Shown: positions 32,279 to 39,121 of the stretch, piece by piece
Numbering within the stretch: position 1 is the first letter of the stretch
Layout of the letters: each line of letters starts with the position of its first letter
NCBI GenBank assembly: GCA_040757055.1
Contig: JBFLXY010000012.1
Location: 1 to 64,000, forward strand
Reading direction: 5' to 3'
DNA length: 64,000 nucleotides
From: JAJZRJ01 sp040757055
GTDB lineage: Bacteria > Desulfobacterota > Desulfobulbia > Desulfobulbales > Desulfurivibrionaceae
Translations under genes and position numbers: made by a program
The notes under the pieces: model-generated
What the model was told of the DNA's origin: nothing
The model's input: the letters and a program-made list of their open reading frames with translations, nothing else
Database searches by the model: none

Positions 32279-33979
32279 CTAATAGAGATCAGGGTGGGCC
32301 ACCCGGTCCACCTCTTCGATGGTGGTCAGCCCCCGCAGAACCTTCTTGATGCCGTCGTAGCGCATGGGCTGATACCCGGTTTCCACCGCCGCCTCCCGTA
32401 ACTCGGGCAGAGGGGCGTTGGTCATCACCAGCTTGCGCAGCCGGTCGTTCAGTATGATCATCTCGAAAATCGCCAGCCGCCCCCGATAGCCGGTAAACTT
32501 GCAGGCGGGGCACCCCTTGCCGCGGTAGAAGGTGACCGGCTCCATCCCGTCCCACTCGAAGAGTTCGTCCATCTGCCCCGGGGTGAGGAGGTACTCCTCC
32601 TTGCACTTGTCGCAGACCCTGCGCAACAGCCGCTGGGACATGACCCCGATGAGCGACGGCCCGACGAGAAAGGGCTCCACGCCGATCTCCACCAGCCGGG
32701 TCACGGCCTGGAGGGCATCGTTGGTGTGCAGGGTGGCGAAGACCAGATGGCCGGTAAGCGCCGCCTCGGTGGAGATCCTGGCGGTCTCCAGATCGCGGAT
32801 CTCGCCGATGAGAAGCACGTCCGGGTCCTGACGCAAAATGGCCCGGAGCGCCGCGGCAAAGGTGACCCCGATCTCCGGATTCACCTGCAGCTGGTTGATT
32901 CCCGCCAGCCGGTATTCCACCGGGTCCTCGATGGTCATGATGTTCACTTCCGGCGTATTGATGCGCTGCAGGGCCGAGAAGAGAGTGGTGGTCTTGCCGC
33001 TGCCCGTGGGGCCGGTGATGAAGAAGGCGCCGCTCGGGGTGTGGATGAGCTGGCGAACCTGCTGGTAAATCCGGCTGGAAAGGTACAGCTCTTCAAGTTG
33101 CGGCACGTTGCGGCGCTGCACCTGGCCCAGCCGCCGCAGCACGATCTTTTCGCCCTCGATGAGCGGCACCGTCGAAACCCGGAATACGAGCTTCTGGTTG
33201 GCCAGTTCCAAAACGGCCCGGCCATCCTGGGGCCGGCGCCGTTCGGTGATATCCATGCCGGCAAGAATCTTGATGCGGGAGACGAGCGGCGGCAGCACCT
33301 CGCGGGAAAAACGGAGCTTCTCCTGGAGCACCCCGTCGATGCGGAAGCGGACCAGAAGATACTCCCGCGCCGGCTCCACATGGATGTCGCTGGCATCCTC
33401 CTTCACCGCCAAGAGCATGAGCGAACGGACCAGTTCCACGATGGACTGATCGCCGGCAATGGCCTCCAGTTCCTTGCGCCCCACCTCGTGCTGCAAGGGC
33501 AGCACCGCGGCCTGCAGCTTTTCGCTGATGTTTTCGACGAGTTCGGTGGAGAGATACTGGATCTCGATGGCATCGCGGATCGCGTCGTCCAGGGCGAATA
33601 TCGGACTGATGGCCACTCCCGCCACCTTGGTGGCCTCCTTCAGCAGATCCTCGTTCTTGGGGTCGGCCATGGCCACGCTGAGCCGGTCACCCAGCATGTA
33701 GATCGGGATGATGAGGTTGTCGAGGGCAAACTGCCGCGGAATCTTCGCCACGATTTCCGGGTGGAAGATGGCCTCCCGCAGATTGATCCAGGCAACCCCC
33801 AGACCGTCGGCCCAGGCCGTGGCCGCCTCTGCCCGCGGCAGCCAGCCATGGTGAACAACCCGCAGCAGAATCTGGTAATGATCGGAGGTACTCTTGAGCA
33901 ACGCCTCCAACTGGCGCTGGTCAATGAGAGGGTGCTGCCGCAGCGTCTTGATGAAGGAGTCGTTCCTGATGGCGTTCAT
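32279..33979 (-). CDS. PilB/GspE-type secretion or pilus assembly ATPase
   Basis: This is a hexameric motor ATPase of the type II secretion / type IV pilus family. The N-terminal MshEN/T2SSE_N region covers about 1-150. The core has GPTGSGKTTTLFSAL (Walker A), IEDPVEYRLAGINQLQVN (Asp box), LLIGEIRDLETARI (Walker B) and HLVFATLHTND (His box). The zinc-binding tetracysteine is CDKCKEEY...CPACKFTGYRGR. The length is 566 residues. No pilC, pilT, pilM or prepilin gene is in the window, so it is an orphan motor. It is the last gene of a leftward operon with a kinase, a receiver and a 55-residue protein, overlapping the latter by four bases. Confidence 0.92.
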   Translation of the reverse strand: MNAIRNDSFIKTLRQHPLIDQRQLEALLKSTSDHYQILLRVVHHGWLPRAEAATAWADGLGVAWINLREAIFHPEIVAKIPRQFALDNLIIPIYMLGDRLSVAMADPKNEDLLKEATKVAGVAISPIFALDDAIRDAIEIQYLSTELVENISEKLQAAVLPLQHEVGRKELEAIAGDQSIVELVRSLMLLAVKEDASDIHVEPAREYLLVRFRIDGVLQEKLRFSREVLPPLVSRIKILAGMDITERRRPQDGRAVLELANQKLVFRVSTVPLIEGEKIVLRRLGQVQRRNVPQLEELYLSSRIYQQVRQLIHTPSGAFFITGPTGSGKTTTLFSALQRINTPEVNIMTIEDPVEYRLAGINQLQVNPEIGVTFAAALRAILRQDPDVLLIGEIRDLETARISTEAALTGHLVFATLHTNDALQAVTRLVEIGVEPFLVGPSLIGVMSQRLLRRVCDKCKEEYLLTPGQMDELFEWDGMEPVTFYRGKGCPACKFTGYRGRLAIFEMIILNDRLRKLVMTNAPLPELREAAVETGYQPMRYDGIKKVLRGLTTIEEVDRVAHPDLY

Positions 33980-34143
33980 TTGGCCTTTCCTCTTCCCTTG
34001 CGGGCCTGCTGCACCATGTCGTTGATGTCGTCCTGCGAGGCCCAGTAATCAGGCCGGCTCTCCACCACCTTCTCGTCCTCCCTGATTTCCTCCAGGAGCT
34101 GCCGCAGATCGTAGCGCTTCCGGCCTGATTTCGCCTCATGCAT
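33976..34143 (-). CDS. 55-residue charged protein between a receiver gene and a PilB-like ATPase gene
   Basis: Translation of the minus strand gives MHEAKSGRKRYDLRQLLEEI followed by a charged helix and VQQARKGRGKAK. It is very rich in Arg, Lys, Glu and Asp and has a single aromatic patch (PDYWASQDD). It overlaps the receiver gene by eight bases and the ATPase start by four (ATGA), so it is translated as part of a coupled series. The spacing argues that it is a real gene. I recognise no family. A small adaptor between receiver and motor would be one explanation. Confidence 0.6.
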   Translation of the reverse strand: MHEAKSGRKRYDLRQLLEEIREDEKVVESRPDYWASQDDINDMVQQARKGRGKAK

Positions 34144-34540
34144 AGGGGCACCCCATTTTCTGGAATTCCTGCCAGCTCTCTTTGATATACCGCTTTATCT
34201 GATCCACCGGATTGTCCTTGCGAATGAAGTTCGCTGCCCCGAGGGCCAGGCACTCCTTCACCACGTCCATGGAGCTCAAGGCGCTCAGGACAATGACAAA
34301 GGCGCAGCGCTCCATGGCCATGATCCGCCGGATCGCCTCCTTGCCGTCCAGAACCGGCATCACCACGTCCATGAGCACGATGTGCGGCCGATGCTGCTGA
34401 AAAAGATCCACCGCCTCCTGGCCATTGGTGGCCTCGGCCACCACCACCGCCCCCATCTGTTCCATGATTTTGCGGAGCAGCAGGCGGATATGGGCCTCGT
34501 CCTCGGCAATCAACACCCTGATCTTCTGTTCTTCCTTCAT
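34136..34540 (-). CDS. Single-domain response regulator
   Basis: The 134-residue protein is a stand-alone CheY-like receiver. It carries VLIAEDEAH (acidic pocket), HIVLMDVVMPVLDGKEAI (phosphorylated Asp), FVIVLSALSS (Ser switch) and FIRKDN, in which the conserved lysine is present. The ATG at 34540 overlaps the kinase stop (ATGA). There is no output domain, so the phosphoryl signal must act by contact, plausibly on the following small protein or the PilB-like motor. Confidence 0.9.
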   Translation of the reverse strand: MKEEQKIRVLIAEDEAHIRLLLRKIMEQMGAVVVAEATNGQEAVDLFQQHRPHIVLMDVVMPVLDGKEAIRRIMAMERCAFVIVLSALSSMDVVKECLALGAANFIRKDNPVDQIKRYIKESWQEFQKMGCPYA

Positions 34541-35337
34541 GTGTGAACCGGAATGGTAAAGGAAAACCGCCTTCCCTGACAGGGCAGGTTCGCCACCGTC
34601 AGGGTGCCGTAATGACTTTCGACAATCCTCCGGGCCAGGGACAGATTCGGCCCACCAGCGGGCAGAAACCATTGCGCCAGCTCGGCTTCCGACACCGCCG
34701 GCCCTGCATCCTCCAGCACGAATTCCGCCCGTCCGCCCACCACAGCAAGCCGCACCCGGACAGACGAATCTGTTGGCGCCCCCTGGACAACGAACTCCAG
34801 CAACTGCTCCACCACCTGTTCAAGCCGCCCAGCATCGAAAAAACAGGGGGGGACCGCGGCCAACTCCTCATGCACCGTGCAGCCGTGGGCCGTGGCCACA
34901 GGCGTCCACCCTGCCAGGCAACGACGAAGCAGCTCTGTCAAATCGCCCTCGCGCCGGTGCAGCACGAAGCCGCCCTCCTCGATAAGGCGAAAATCAAGCA
35001 GATCATGCATGGCGACCAGCAGTTTGGTGGCCAGGCCGGTGATGACAGCGACATATTCCTGCCCGCTGCTTTCCGGCGGGAGTTCTGCGCCCAGCAGTTC
35101 GGAAAAGCCCCGGATGGCGGCCACATCGCCCCGCAGATCGTGGGAGGCTGCATCCATGCACCGGTTTTTGAGGGCATGCAGATCAACCAGCTGCCGGAGC
35201 ACCGCGGACTTTTCCTCCAGGGCGGCCTGTTGGAAAAGGGCCAGCACCCTGGGCCAATCCTTTTCCGGGTCCGCGGCCCTTTGCGGTGCGGCGGCCGCCG
35301 CCAACAGCTGTGCCACCATTCCTGCCGAATCGGTCAC
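34537..35337 (-). CDS. Histidine-kinase-like protein with a degenerate ATPase domain
   Basis: The 266-residue cytosolic protein has a HisKA-like helix with the H-box CMDAASHDLRGDVAAIRGFSELL (His about residue 66). An HATPase-like domain follows, in which the N-box (VVEQLLEFVVQGAPT) lacks the asparagine that binds magnesium. The G1 box is LEDAGPAVSEAEL and the G2 box is GGPNLSLARRIVESHYG. There are no transmembrane or PAS segments. The missing N-box Asn suggests weak or no kinase activity, possibly phosphatase or scaffold function. It is the first gene of a coupled operon with the receiver, the 55-residue protein and the PilB-like ATPase. Confidence 0.8.
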   Translation of the reverse strand: MTDSAGMVAQLLAAAAAPQRAADPEKDWPRVLALFQQAALEEKSAVLRQLVDLHALKNRCMDAASHDLRGDVAAIRGFSELLGAELPPESSGQEYVAVITGLATKLLVAMHDLLDFRLIEEGGFVLHRREGDLTELLRRCLAGWTPVATAHGCTVHEELAAVPPCFFDAGRLEQVVEQLLEFVVQGAPTDSSVRVRLAVVGGRAEFVLEDAGPAVSEAELAQWFLPAGGPNLSLARRIVESHYGTLTVANLPCQGRRFSFTIPVHT

Positions 35338-35375
35338 AATGCCTCCTGCTGCTCAGACACTACCCGCTCGGAAAT

Positions 35376-35405
35376 ATTCTGCGCCAGCCCATACGATAAT
35401 GTCAA
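35376..35405 (-). promoter_or_regulatory. Promoter for the kinase-receiver-PilB operon
   Basis: A perfect TTGACA (35405-35400) and CAGAAT (35381-35376) have an 18-base spacer on the minus strand, about 40 bases before the start codon. Confidence 0.55.
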
Positions 35406-35470
35406 GCAATGTGGGGTTGCCAACAGGACCATGACCCGCTATGGTGTCGGTGCCTACCGAGGAGAAACCC

Positions 35471-35728
35471 ATGCCCGCCGACCCGAAGATCGCGCGGCTG
35501 CATCAGGCCATCAGCACGGTCATCGACCGGCAGCTGGCTGAAGATGAGCCGCCGGAAATGCGCCTGACCATGGAACGCCTCGTCGCCAGCGGCCTGGCGG
35601 AAGCCGAGGCGCGCGCCCTCATCGGCCACGTGGTGGTGGAGGAAGTGCTGCAGGTCATTGCGGCCGGCAAATCCTTCGACCGTGCCCGCTACGTCAGTCG
35701 CCTCCTGGCGTTGCCCGCTCGCCCCTGA
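35471..35728 (+). CDS. Small uncharacterised helical protein
   Basis: The 85-residue protein is predicted helical and acidic (ARLHQAISTVIDRQLAEDEPPEMR, MERLVASGLAEAEARALIGHVVVEEVLQVI). It has no signal or membrane segment. GGAG lies at a good distance before the ATG at 35471; an upstream ATG at 35441 is in frame but has no ribosome-binding site. Its stop is directly followed by the stop of the convergent DUF401 gene. No family is recognised. Confidence 0.65.
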   Translation: MPADPKIARLHQAISTVIDRQLAEDEPPEMRLTMERLVASGLAEAEARALIGHVVVEEVLQVIAAGKSFDRARYVSRLLALPARP

Positions 35729-37027
35729 CTACCAGCCCGCCATTCGCAGCAGGAAGTGAAGCAGGACGCCGCCTCCCAGCACGACCCCCGCGCAGGGCAG
35801 GATGTGGCGATAAACCCGACCCCACGGCACCACGAAGAACTCGCTGGTCAACACAAAGCAGAGATGCACCGGCGAGAGCATCATGCCGACGTAGCCGGCG
35901 CAGAAGGCCAGGCCCAGGACGGCCAGCGGCGTGAGCGCCCCCTGGCTGACGGCGACAAACCCCGCCACCAGTGGGAAGGCCACCGCGGCAAACCCCACGG
36001 CAATGCCGGTCACCAGCCCGGCGACAAAGGGCAACAGGACGATGATCGCCATCACCGGCACCTGCGAGGCGGCCAGATGCCGGCTCGCCGCCGGCAGCAG
36101 ACCGGAGCTTTCGAGCAGGTTCTGGAAGAGCACCACCCCCATCAGGGTGACGACGATGTTGGCGCTCTTGGCGGTAAAGACCAGACCGAACATGCGCCGG
36201 CCGGCATCATGCCGGGCCAGAAAGGCGATCCAGATCAGCGCCCCGGCAAGGCCTACCAGCATGGCGGCCATCTGCCGCACCCCGCCTGCCATCGTCGCCG
36301 GCAGCCAGGGGCGGCACAACCCCGGCAGCAACAGGGTTGCCAGCACGATGAGGCAGAGCGGCCCCACCACCTCATGCAGCCGCGCTGCCGGCGGCGGCTC
36401 CGGCAAAGCGCCGCCAACCAGCTCGGCCTGGTGGGGCCGCAGCAGAAAAACATAGCCTGCAGCGATGCTCAGCACGGTAAGGGGAATCTGCATGGCCATG
36501 AACTGCCAGGTTTCGACGGCAAAGATGGAGAGGGTGACGATCACCACCGGATAGAGCGGCCACCAGTACTCGAAAACATGGCGGAACCAGTAGTTGACTG
36601 CCGCCTTCCACGCCGGCGGCCGGCTGCTCCCGGCCAGGGAATCGCCGACCAGCGGCGCTGAAACCAGGGCACCGCCCGGCATCGGCACCAGACCGATGAC
36701 CGCCGGGATGGCGACAAGGCTCGCCATCCCGCCGTGCCGGCCGCCCCAGCGGCGGGCGGCATTGATGACCGCCTGGGCGTTCTCGCGGGTGGCCATGAAG
36801 TGGCCGACCTCGACGATGAGGGTGATGTTCACCACCAGCAGCCAGAGTTCCGGCCGCAAAAAAGCCAGCCGCAGGTGACTGACCACCGCCACCGGCGGCG
36901 AGCCGCCCCAGAGATCGAGCACCACCCCGCCCAGCAGGAGGGCGACGCCCAGCGGCAACCGGCAGCGGTTGGCCGCCAGCACCCCGGCAAAGACCAGCAG
37001 AATCTGCAGCAGCGGACCAGCGTCCAT
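35729..37027 (-). CDS. DUF401 family integral membrane protein
   Basis: The 432-residue protein has about 10-12 hydrophobic segments, in two halves typical of ion-transporter-like folds. It matches the DUF401/TIGR00529 family by features such as LVAIPAVIGLVPMPGGALVSAPLV, YWFRHVFEYWWPLYPVVI and GVVLFQNLLESSG. The family has no established substrate and resembles anion or gluconate/citrate permeases. The start at 37027 has GGAGGG seven bases upstream, so the longer open frame upstream is rejected. It is transcribed away from the PilZ operon. Confidence 0.82.
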   Translation of the reverse strand: MDAGPLLQILLVFAGVLAANRCRLPLGVALLLGGVVLDLWGGSPPVAVVSHLRLAFLRPELWLLVVNITLIVEVGHFMATRENAQAVINAARRWGGRHGGMASLVAIPAVIGLVPMPGGALVSAPLVGDSLAGSSRPPAWKAAVNYWFRHVFEYWWPLYPVVIVTLSIFAVETWQFMAMQIPLTVLSIAAGYVFLLRPHQAELVGGALPEPPPAARLHEVVGPLCLIVLATLLLPGLCRPWLPATMAGGVRQMAAMLVGLAGALIWIAFLARHDAGRRMFGLVFTAKSANIVVTLMGVVLFQNLLESSGLLPAASRHLAASQVPVMAIIVLLPFVAGLVTGIAVGFAAVAFPLVAGFVAVSQGALTPLAVLGLAFCAGYVGMMLSPVHLCFVLTSEFFVVPWGRVYRHILPCAGVVLGGGVLLHFLLRMAGW

Positions 37028-37075
37028 TCCCAACCCTCCCCGGCCGGTGCCGCCTGCTCCCTCGCGCCTTTCCCC

Positions 37076-37105
37076 TTGACAGGGCCACCGGCGCCAATCC
37101 ATAAT
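37076..37105 (+). promoter_or_regulatory. Promoter for the PilZ-RHH-ParA operon
   Basis: A perfect TTGACA (37076-37081) and CATAAT (37100-37105) have an 18-base spacer, pointing rightwards about 90 bases before the PilZ start. Confidence 0.65.
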
Positions 37106-37195
37106 CGTTGGAGAGAAACAGGGCGGTTGCCCGCTAGAATGGCGGCTGCCGGCCGAAAGGTCAAGGGGTTTCGCAGAAGAGGCGGAGAGCACCGG

Positions 37196-37612
37196 ATGGC
37201 GCACACCACAAAACAGGGGCCGGAAGCCTCACCACCGGCCGAACTGCGCCATGGCAACGCCGACGACGTCACCCGCCATTCCTTCCGCGGCCCGGTTTCC
37301 GGGGGCGACCACATCACCGTCCGCATCGCCGGAAGCCACCATGCCGTGGCCGACATCGGCAGCCGCGGCATCGGCATCCTGCTGACCGAAGGCACGGCCC
37401 TGGTGCCGGGCCAGAGCCACGACCTCCTCCTGGCGCTGGGGAACAAGGAGGTCTCCCTGCGGGGGATCATCCGGCATGTCACCAGGGACGACGAGACCGG
37501 CGGCTTTCACTGCGGCATCCAGCTTCTCGACCTCACCCCCGAAATCGAACGGCAGTTGCAGGAATTCGTCCTGCGCCAGCGCCACCACCTTTTCCCCAAG
37601 CCGCCGGCATGA
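37196..37612 (+). CDS. PilZ-domain c-di-GMP-binding protein
   Basis: The 138-residue protein contains a complete-looking PilZ domain. RHSFR (RxxxR, near residue 27) is the arginine motif, followed by ADIGSRGIGILL (D-x-G/S-x-x-G) and GIIRHVTRD. The C-terminus (IERQLQEFVLRQRHH) is a helix. GGAG lies upstream of the ATG. Its stop overlaps the next start (ATGA), so it is coupled to the RHH and ParA genes. I infer that c-di-GMP may control the ParA-type ATPase. Confidence 0.82.
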   Translation: MAHTTKQGPEASPPAELRHGNADDVTRHSFRGPVSGGDHITVRIAGSHHAVADIGSRGIGILLTEGTALVPGQSHDLLLALGNKEVSLRGIIRHVTRDDETGGFHCGIQLLDLTPEIERQLQEFVLRQRHHLFPKPPA

Positions 37613-38007
37613 GCGATCCCAGGAAGTTCGACATCCTCGGCTCGCTGCTGCGCGGCCGCGAGCGCCCCACCGACGAAACCGTGGCCATCGAAAAGATGCT
37701 CCGCGGCCAGCGCGGGCAGCCCATCTTTCAGGAGCGCCCCGAACGGCAGCCCGATTCCCGGCTGGCCAAGGTGAAGACCACCTACTACCTCGGGGAGGAG
37801 GTGTACGAAAACCTGGAAGACGCCCGCCAGGCCATCGCCGACATGCTGCCGGAGGAGACGCGCCACCGGGTCACCCGCTCGCTGCTGGTGGAACTTGCCA
37901 TCCGGCTGGTGCTGCGGGACTTTGAAAAAAAAGGTCGGGAAAGCGCCATCTGCCAATGGCTTTTCCGCGGGCTCGCCCGCTCCGGCAAACGGAGAGAAAC
38001 GCCATGA
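37609..38007 (+). CDS. Ribbon-helix-helix-like partner protein of a ParA-type ATPase
   Basis: The 132-residue protein has a disordered N-terminal half (FDILGSLLRGRERPTDET). A segment reading VKTTYYLGEEVYENLEDARQ (strand then helix) follows, and then a second helix VTRSLLVELAIRLVLRDF. This pattern resembles ribbon-helix-helix DNA-binding domains of ParG/CopG type. It overlaps the PilZ gene by four bases and is followed by a 23-codon linker and the ParA gene. The fold assignment is by eye, so another two-helix fold is possible. Confidence 0.6.
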   Translation: MSDPRKFDILGSLLRGRERPTDETVAIEKMLRGQRGQPIFQERPERQPDSRLAKVKTTYYLGEEVYENLEDARQAIADMLPEETRHRVTRSLLVELAIRLVLRDFEKKGRESAICQWLFRGLARSGKRRETP

Positions 38008-38075
38008 CCACCAGCGCCCCCCACGCCTCTCCGCACTCTGCCGGCCTCTTCCGCAAGAAAGGCGACCGATGCTGA
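38004..38075 (+). CDS. 23-codon linker reading frame between the RHH and ParA genes
   Basis: GGAGAG lies eight bases before an ATG that overlaps the preceding stop (ATGA). The frame codes for MTTSAPHASPHSAGLFRKKG and three more residues, then ends seven bases inside the ParA gene. The spacing suggests a translational-coupling leader that brings ribosomes to the ParA start, which has little Shine-Dalgarno of its own. It is probably not a functional protein. Confidence 0.4.
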   Translation: MTTSAPHASPHSAGLFRKKGDRC

Positions 38076-39013
38076 TCATCTGCCCCCACTGCAAAAAGCA
38101 GCACAACATCGACGAAAAGCGCATTCCGCCCTCGGTGAAAATGGCCCGCTGCCAGGGCTGCGGCCAGCAGTTCCCGCTGGATATCCCGCGGCAGGGCCCC
38201 GTACCGCCTCCTGCCGCCACGGCAGCGCCAGCGGCCAAGGCCACCTCCGCCCGCGGCGTGCGCCGCATCGGGGTTTCGCTCAGCAAGGGCGGAGTGGGCA
38301 AAACCACCACCGCGGTCAATCTGGCCGCCGGCCTCGCCATGGCCGGTTTCCGGGTTCTGCTGGTGGACACCGACACCCAGGGGCAGTCGGCCTTCATGCT
38401 GGGACTCAAACCCCAGGCCGGCCTCACCGAACTGGTGGCCGAGGAACTGACCGCGGAGGAAGCGGTGATCCCGGCCCGCAAAAACCTCTGGCTGCTGGCC
38501 GGCGGCAAGGGACTGGCCGGGCTCAAGCGCATCATCGACCGCAAAGATTTCGGCGGCGAGCAGACCCTGGCCGCCGCACTGGCCCCGCTGGAAGCAGCGT
38601 ACGATTACGTGGTGGTGGATACCTCGCCGGGCTGGGATCCGCTCACCGTCAACGTCCTCTTCTACGTCAACGAACTGCTCACCCCGGTTTCGCTGGAGGT
38701 CATGTCGCTCCAAGGCTTCGGCGAGTTCCTGAAAAGCATCGCCGCCATCCAGAAATACCGCAGCGAGGTGGCGCTCAGGTACATCCTGCCCACCTTCCGT
38801 GACAAGCGGGTCAAACAGGCCGACGACTTCCTCGAACAGCTCAAGAAGATGTACGGCCCCATGGTCTGCGAGCCGATCCGCTACAACGTCCGCATCTCCG
38901 AGGCACCGGCCTACGGCCAGACCATCTACGAGTTCGCGCCCGGCTCCAACGGCGCCCACGACTACCGTGAGCTGATCCGCAAGGTGACGGACAATCCGAA
39001 CCTCTTTACCTGA
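38069..39013 (+). CDS. ParA/MinD-type ATPase with an N-terminal zinc ribbon
   Basis: The 314-residue protein starts with an MJ0042-like zinc ribbon: C5, C8, C28 and C31 in CPHC and CQGC. After a Pro/Ala linker a deviant Walker A, SLSKGGVGKTTTAVNLAAG (signature lysine K73, catalytic K78), begins the ATPase domain. LLVDTDTQGQ and YDYVVVDTSPG are the Walker A' and B elements. ParA-like ATPases position plasmids, chromosomes or protein clusters. No ParB or parS is nearby. With PilZ and RHH partners this looks like a protein-positioning unit rather than a partition locus, which is inference. Confidence 0.85.
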   Translation: MLIICPHCKKQHNIDEKRIPPSVKMARCQGCGQQFPLDIPRQGPVPPPAATAAPAAKATSARGVRRIGVSLSKGGVGKTTTAVNLAAGLAMAGFRVLLVDTDTQGQSAFMLGLKPQAGLTELVAEELTAEEAVIPARKNLWLLAGGKGLAGLKRIIDRKDFGGEQTLAAALAPLEAAYDYVVVDTSPGWDPLTVNVLFYVNELLTPVSLEVMSLQGFGEFLKSIAAIQKYRSEVALRYILPTFRDKRVKQADDFLEQLKKMYGPMVCEPIRYNVRISEAPAYGQTIYEFAPGSNGAHDYRELIRKVTDNPNLFT

Positions 39014-39035
39014 ACCCGCTGCCCCGGAAGAATGC

Positions 39036-39092
39036 CGTAACCGTTTCGTAACCATTTCTTCATTTGTCCTTTGGCGGTTCTTGGGGTTTAAT
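39036..39092 (+). promoter_or_regulatory. PHO-box-like repeats and -10 upstream of phoR
   Basis: Two near-identical 11-base units, CGTAACCGTTT (39036-39046) and CGTAACCATTT (39047-39057), are followed by CTTCATTTGTC (39058-39068). The 11-base phasing is that of PhoB-binding direct repeats. TTTAAT at 39087-39092 serves as -10, with the repeats replacing the -35. This suggests phoR is autoregulated by PhoB. Confidence 0.6.
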
Positions 39093-39121
39093 GGAACAAA
39101 CTTCCACCAGACTCCGCCCTC

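Noticed and set aside
33921..34253. 110-codon minus-strand frame overlapping the receiver and PilB-like genes
   Set aside because: It lies in the third frame between two coupled genes; the 55-codon frame at 33976-34143 fits the overlaps and has the better composition.
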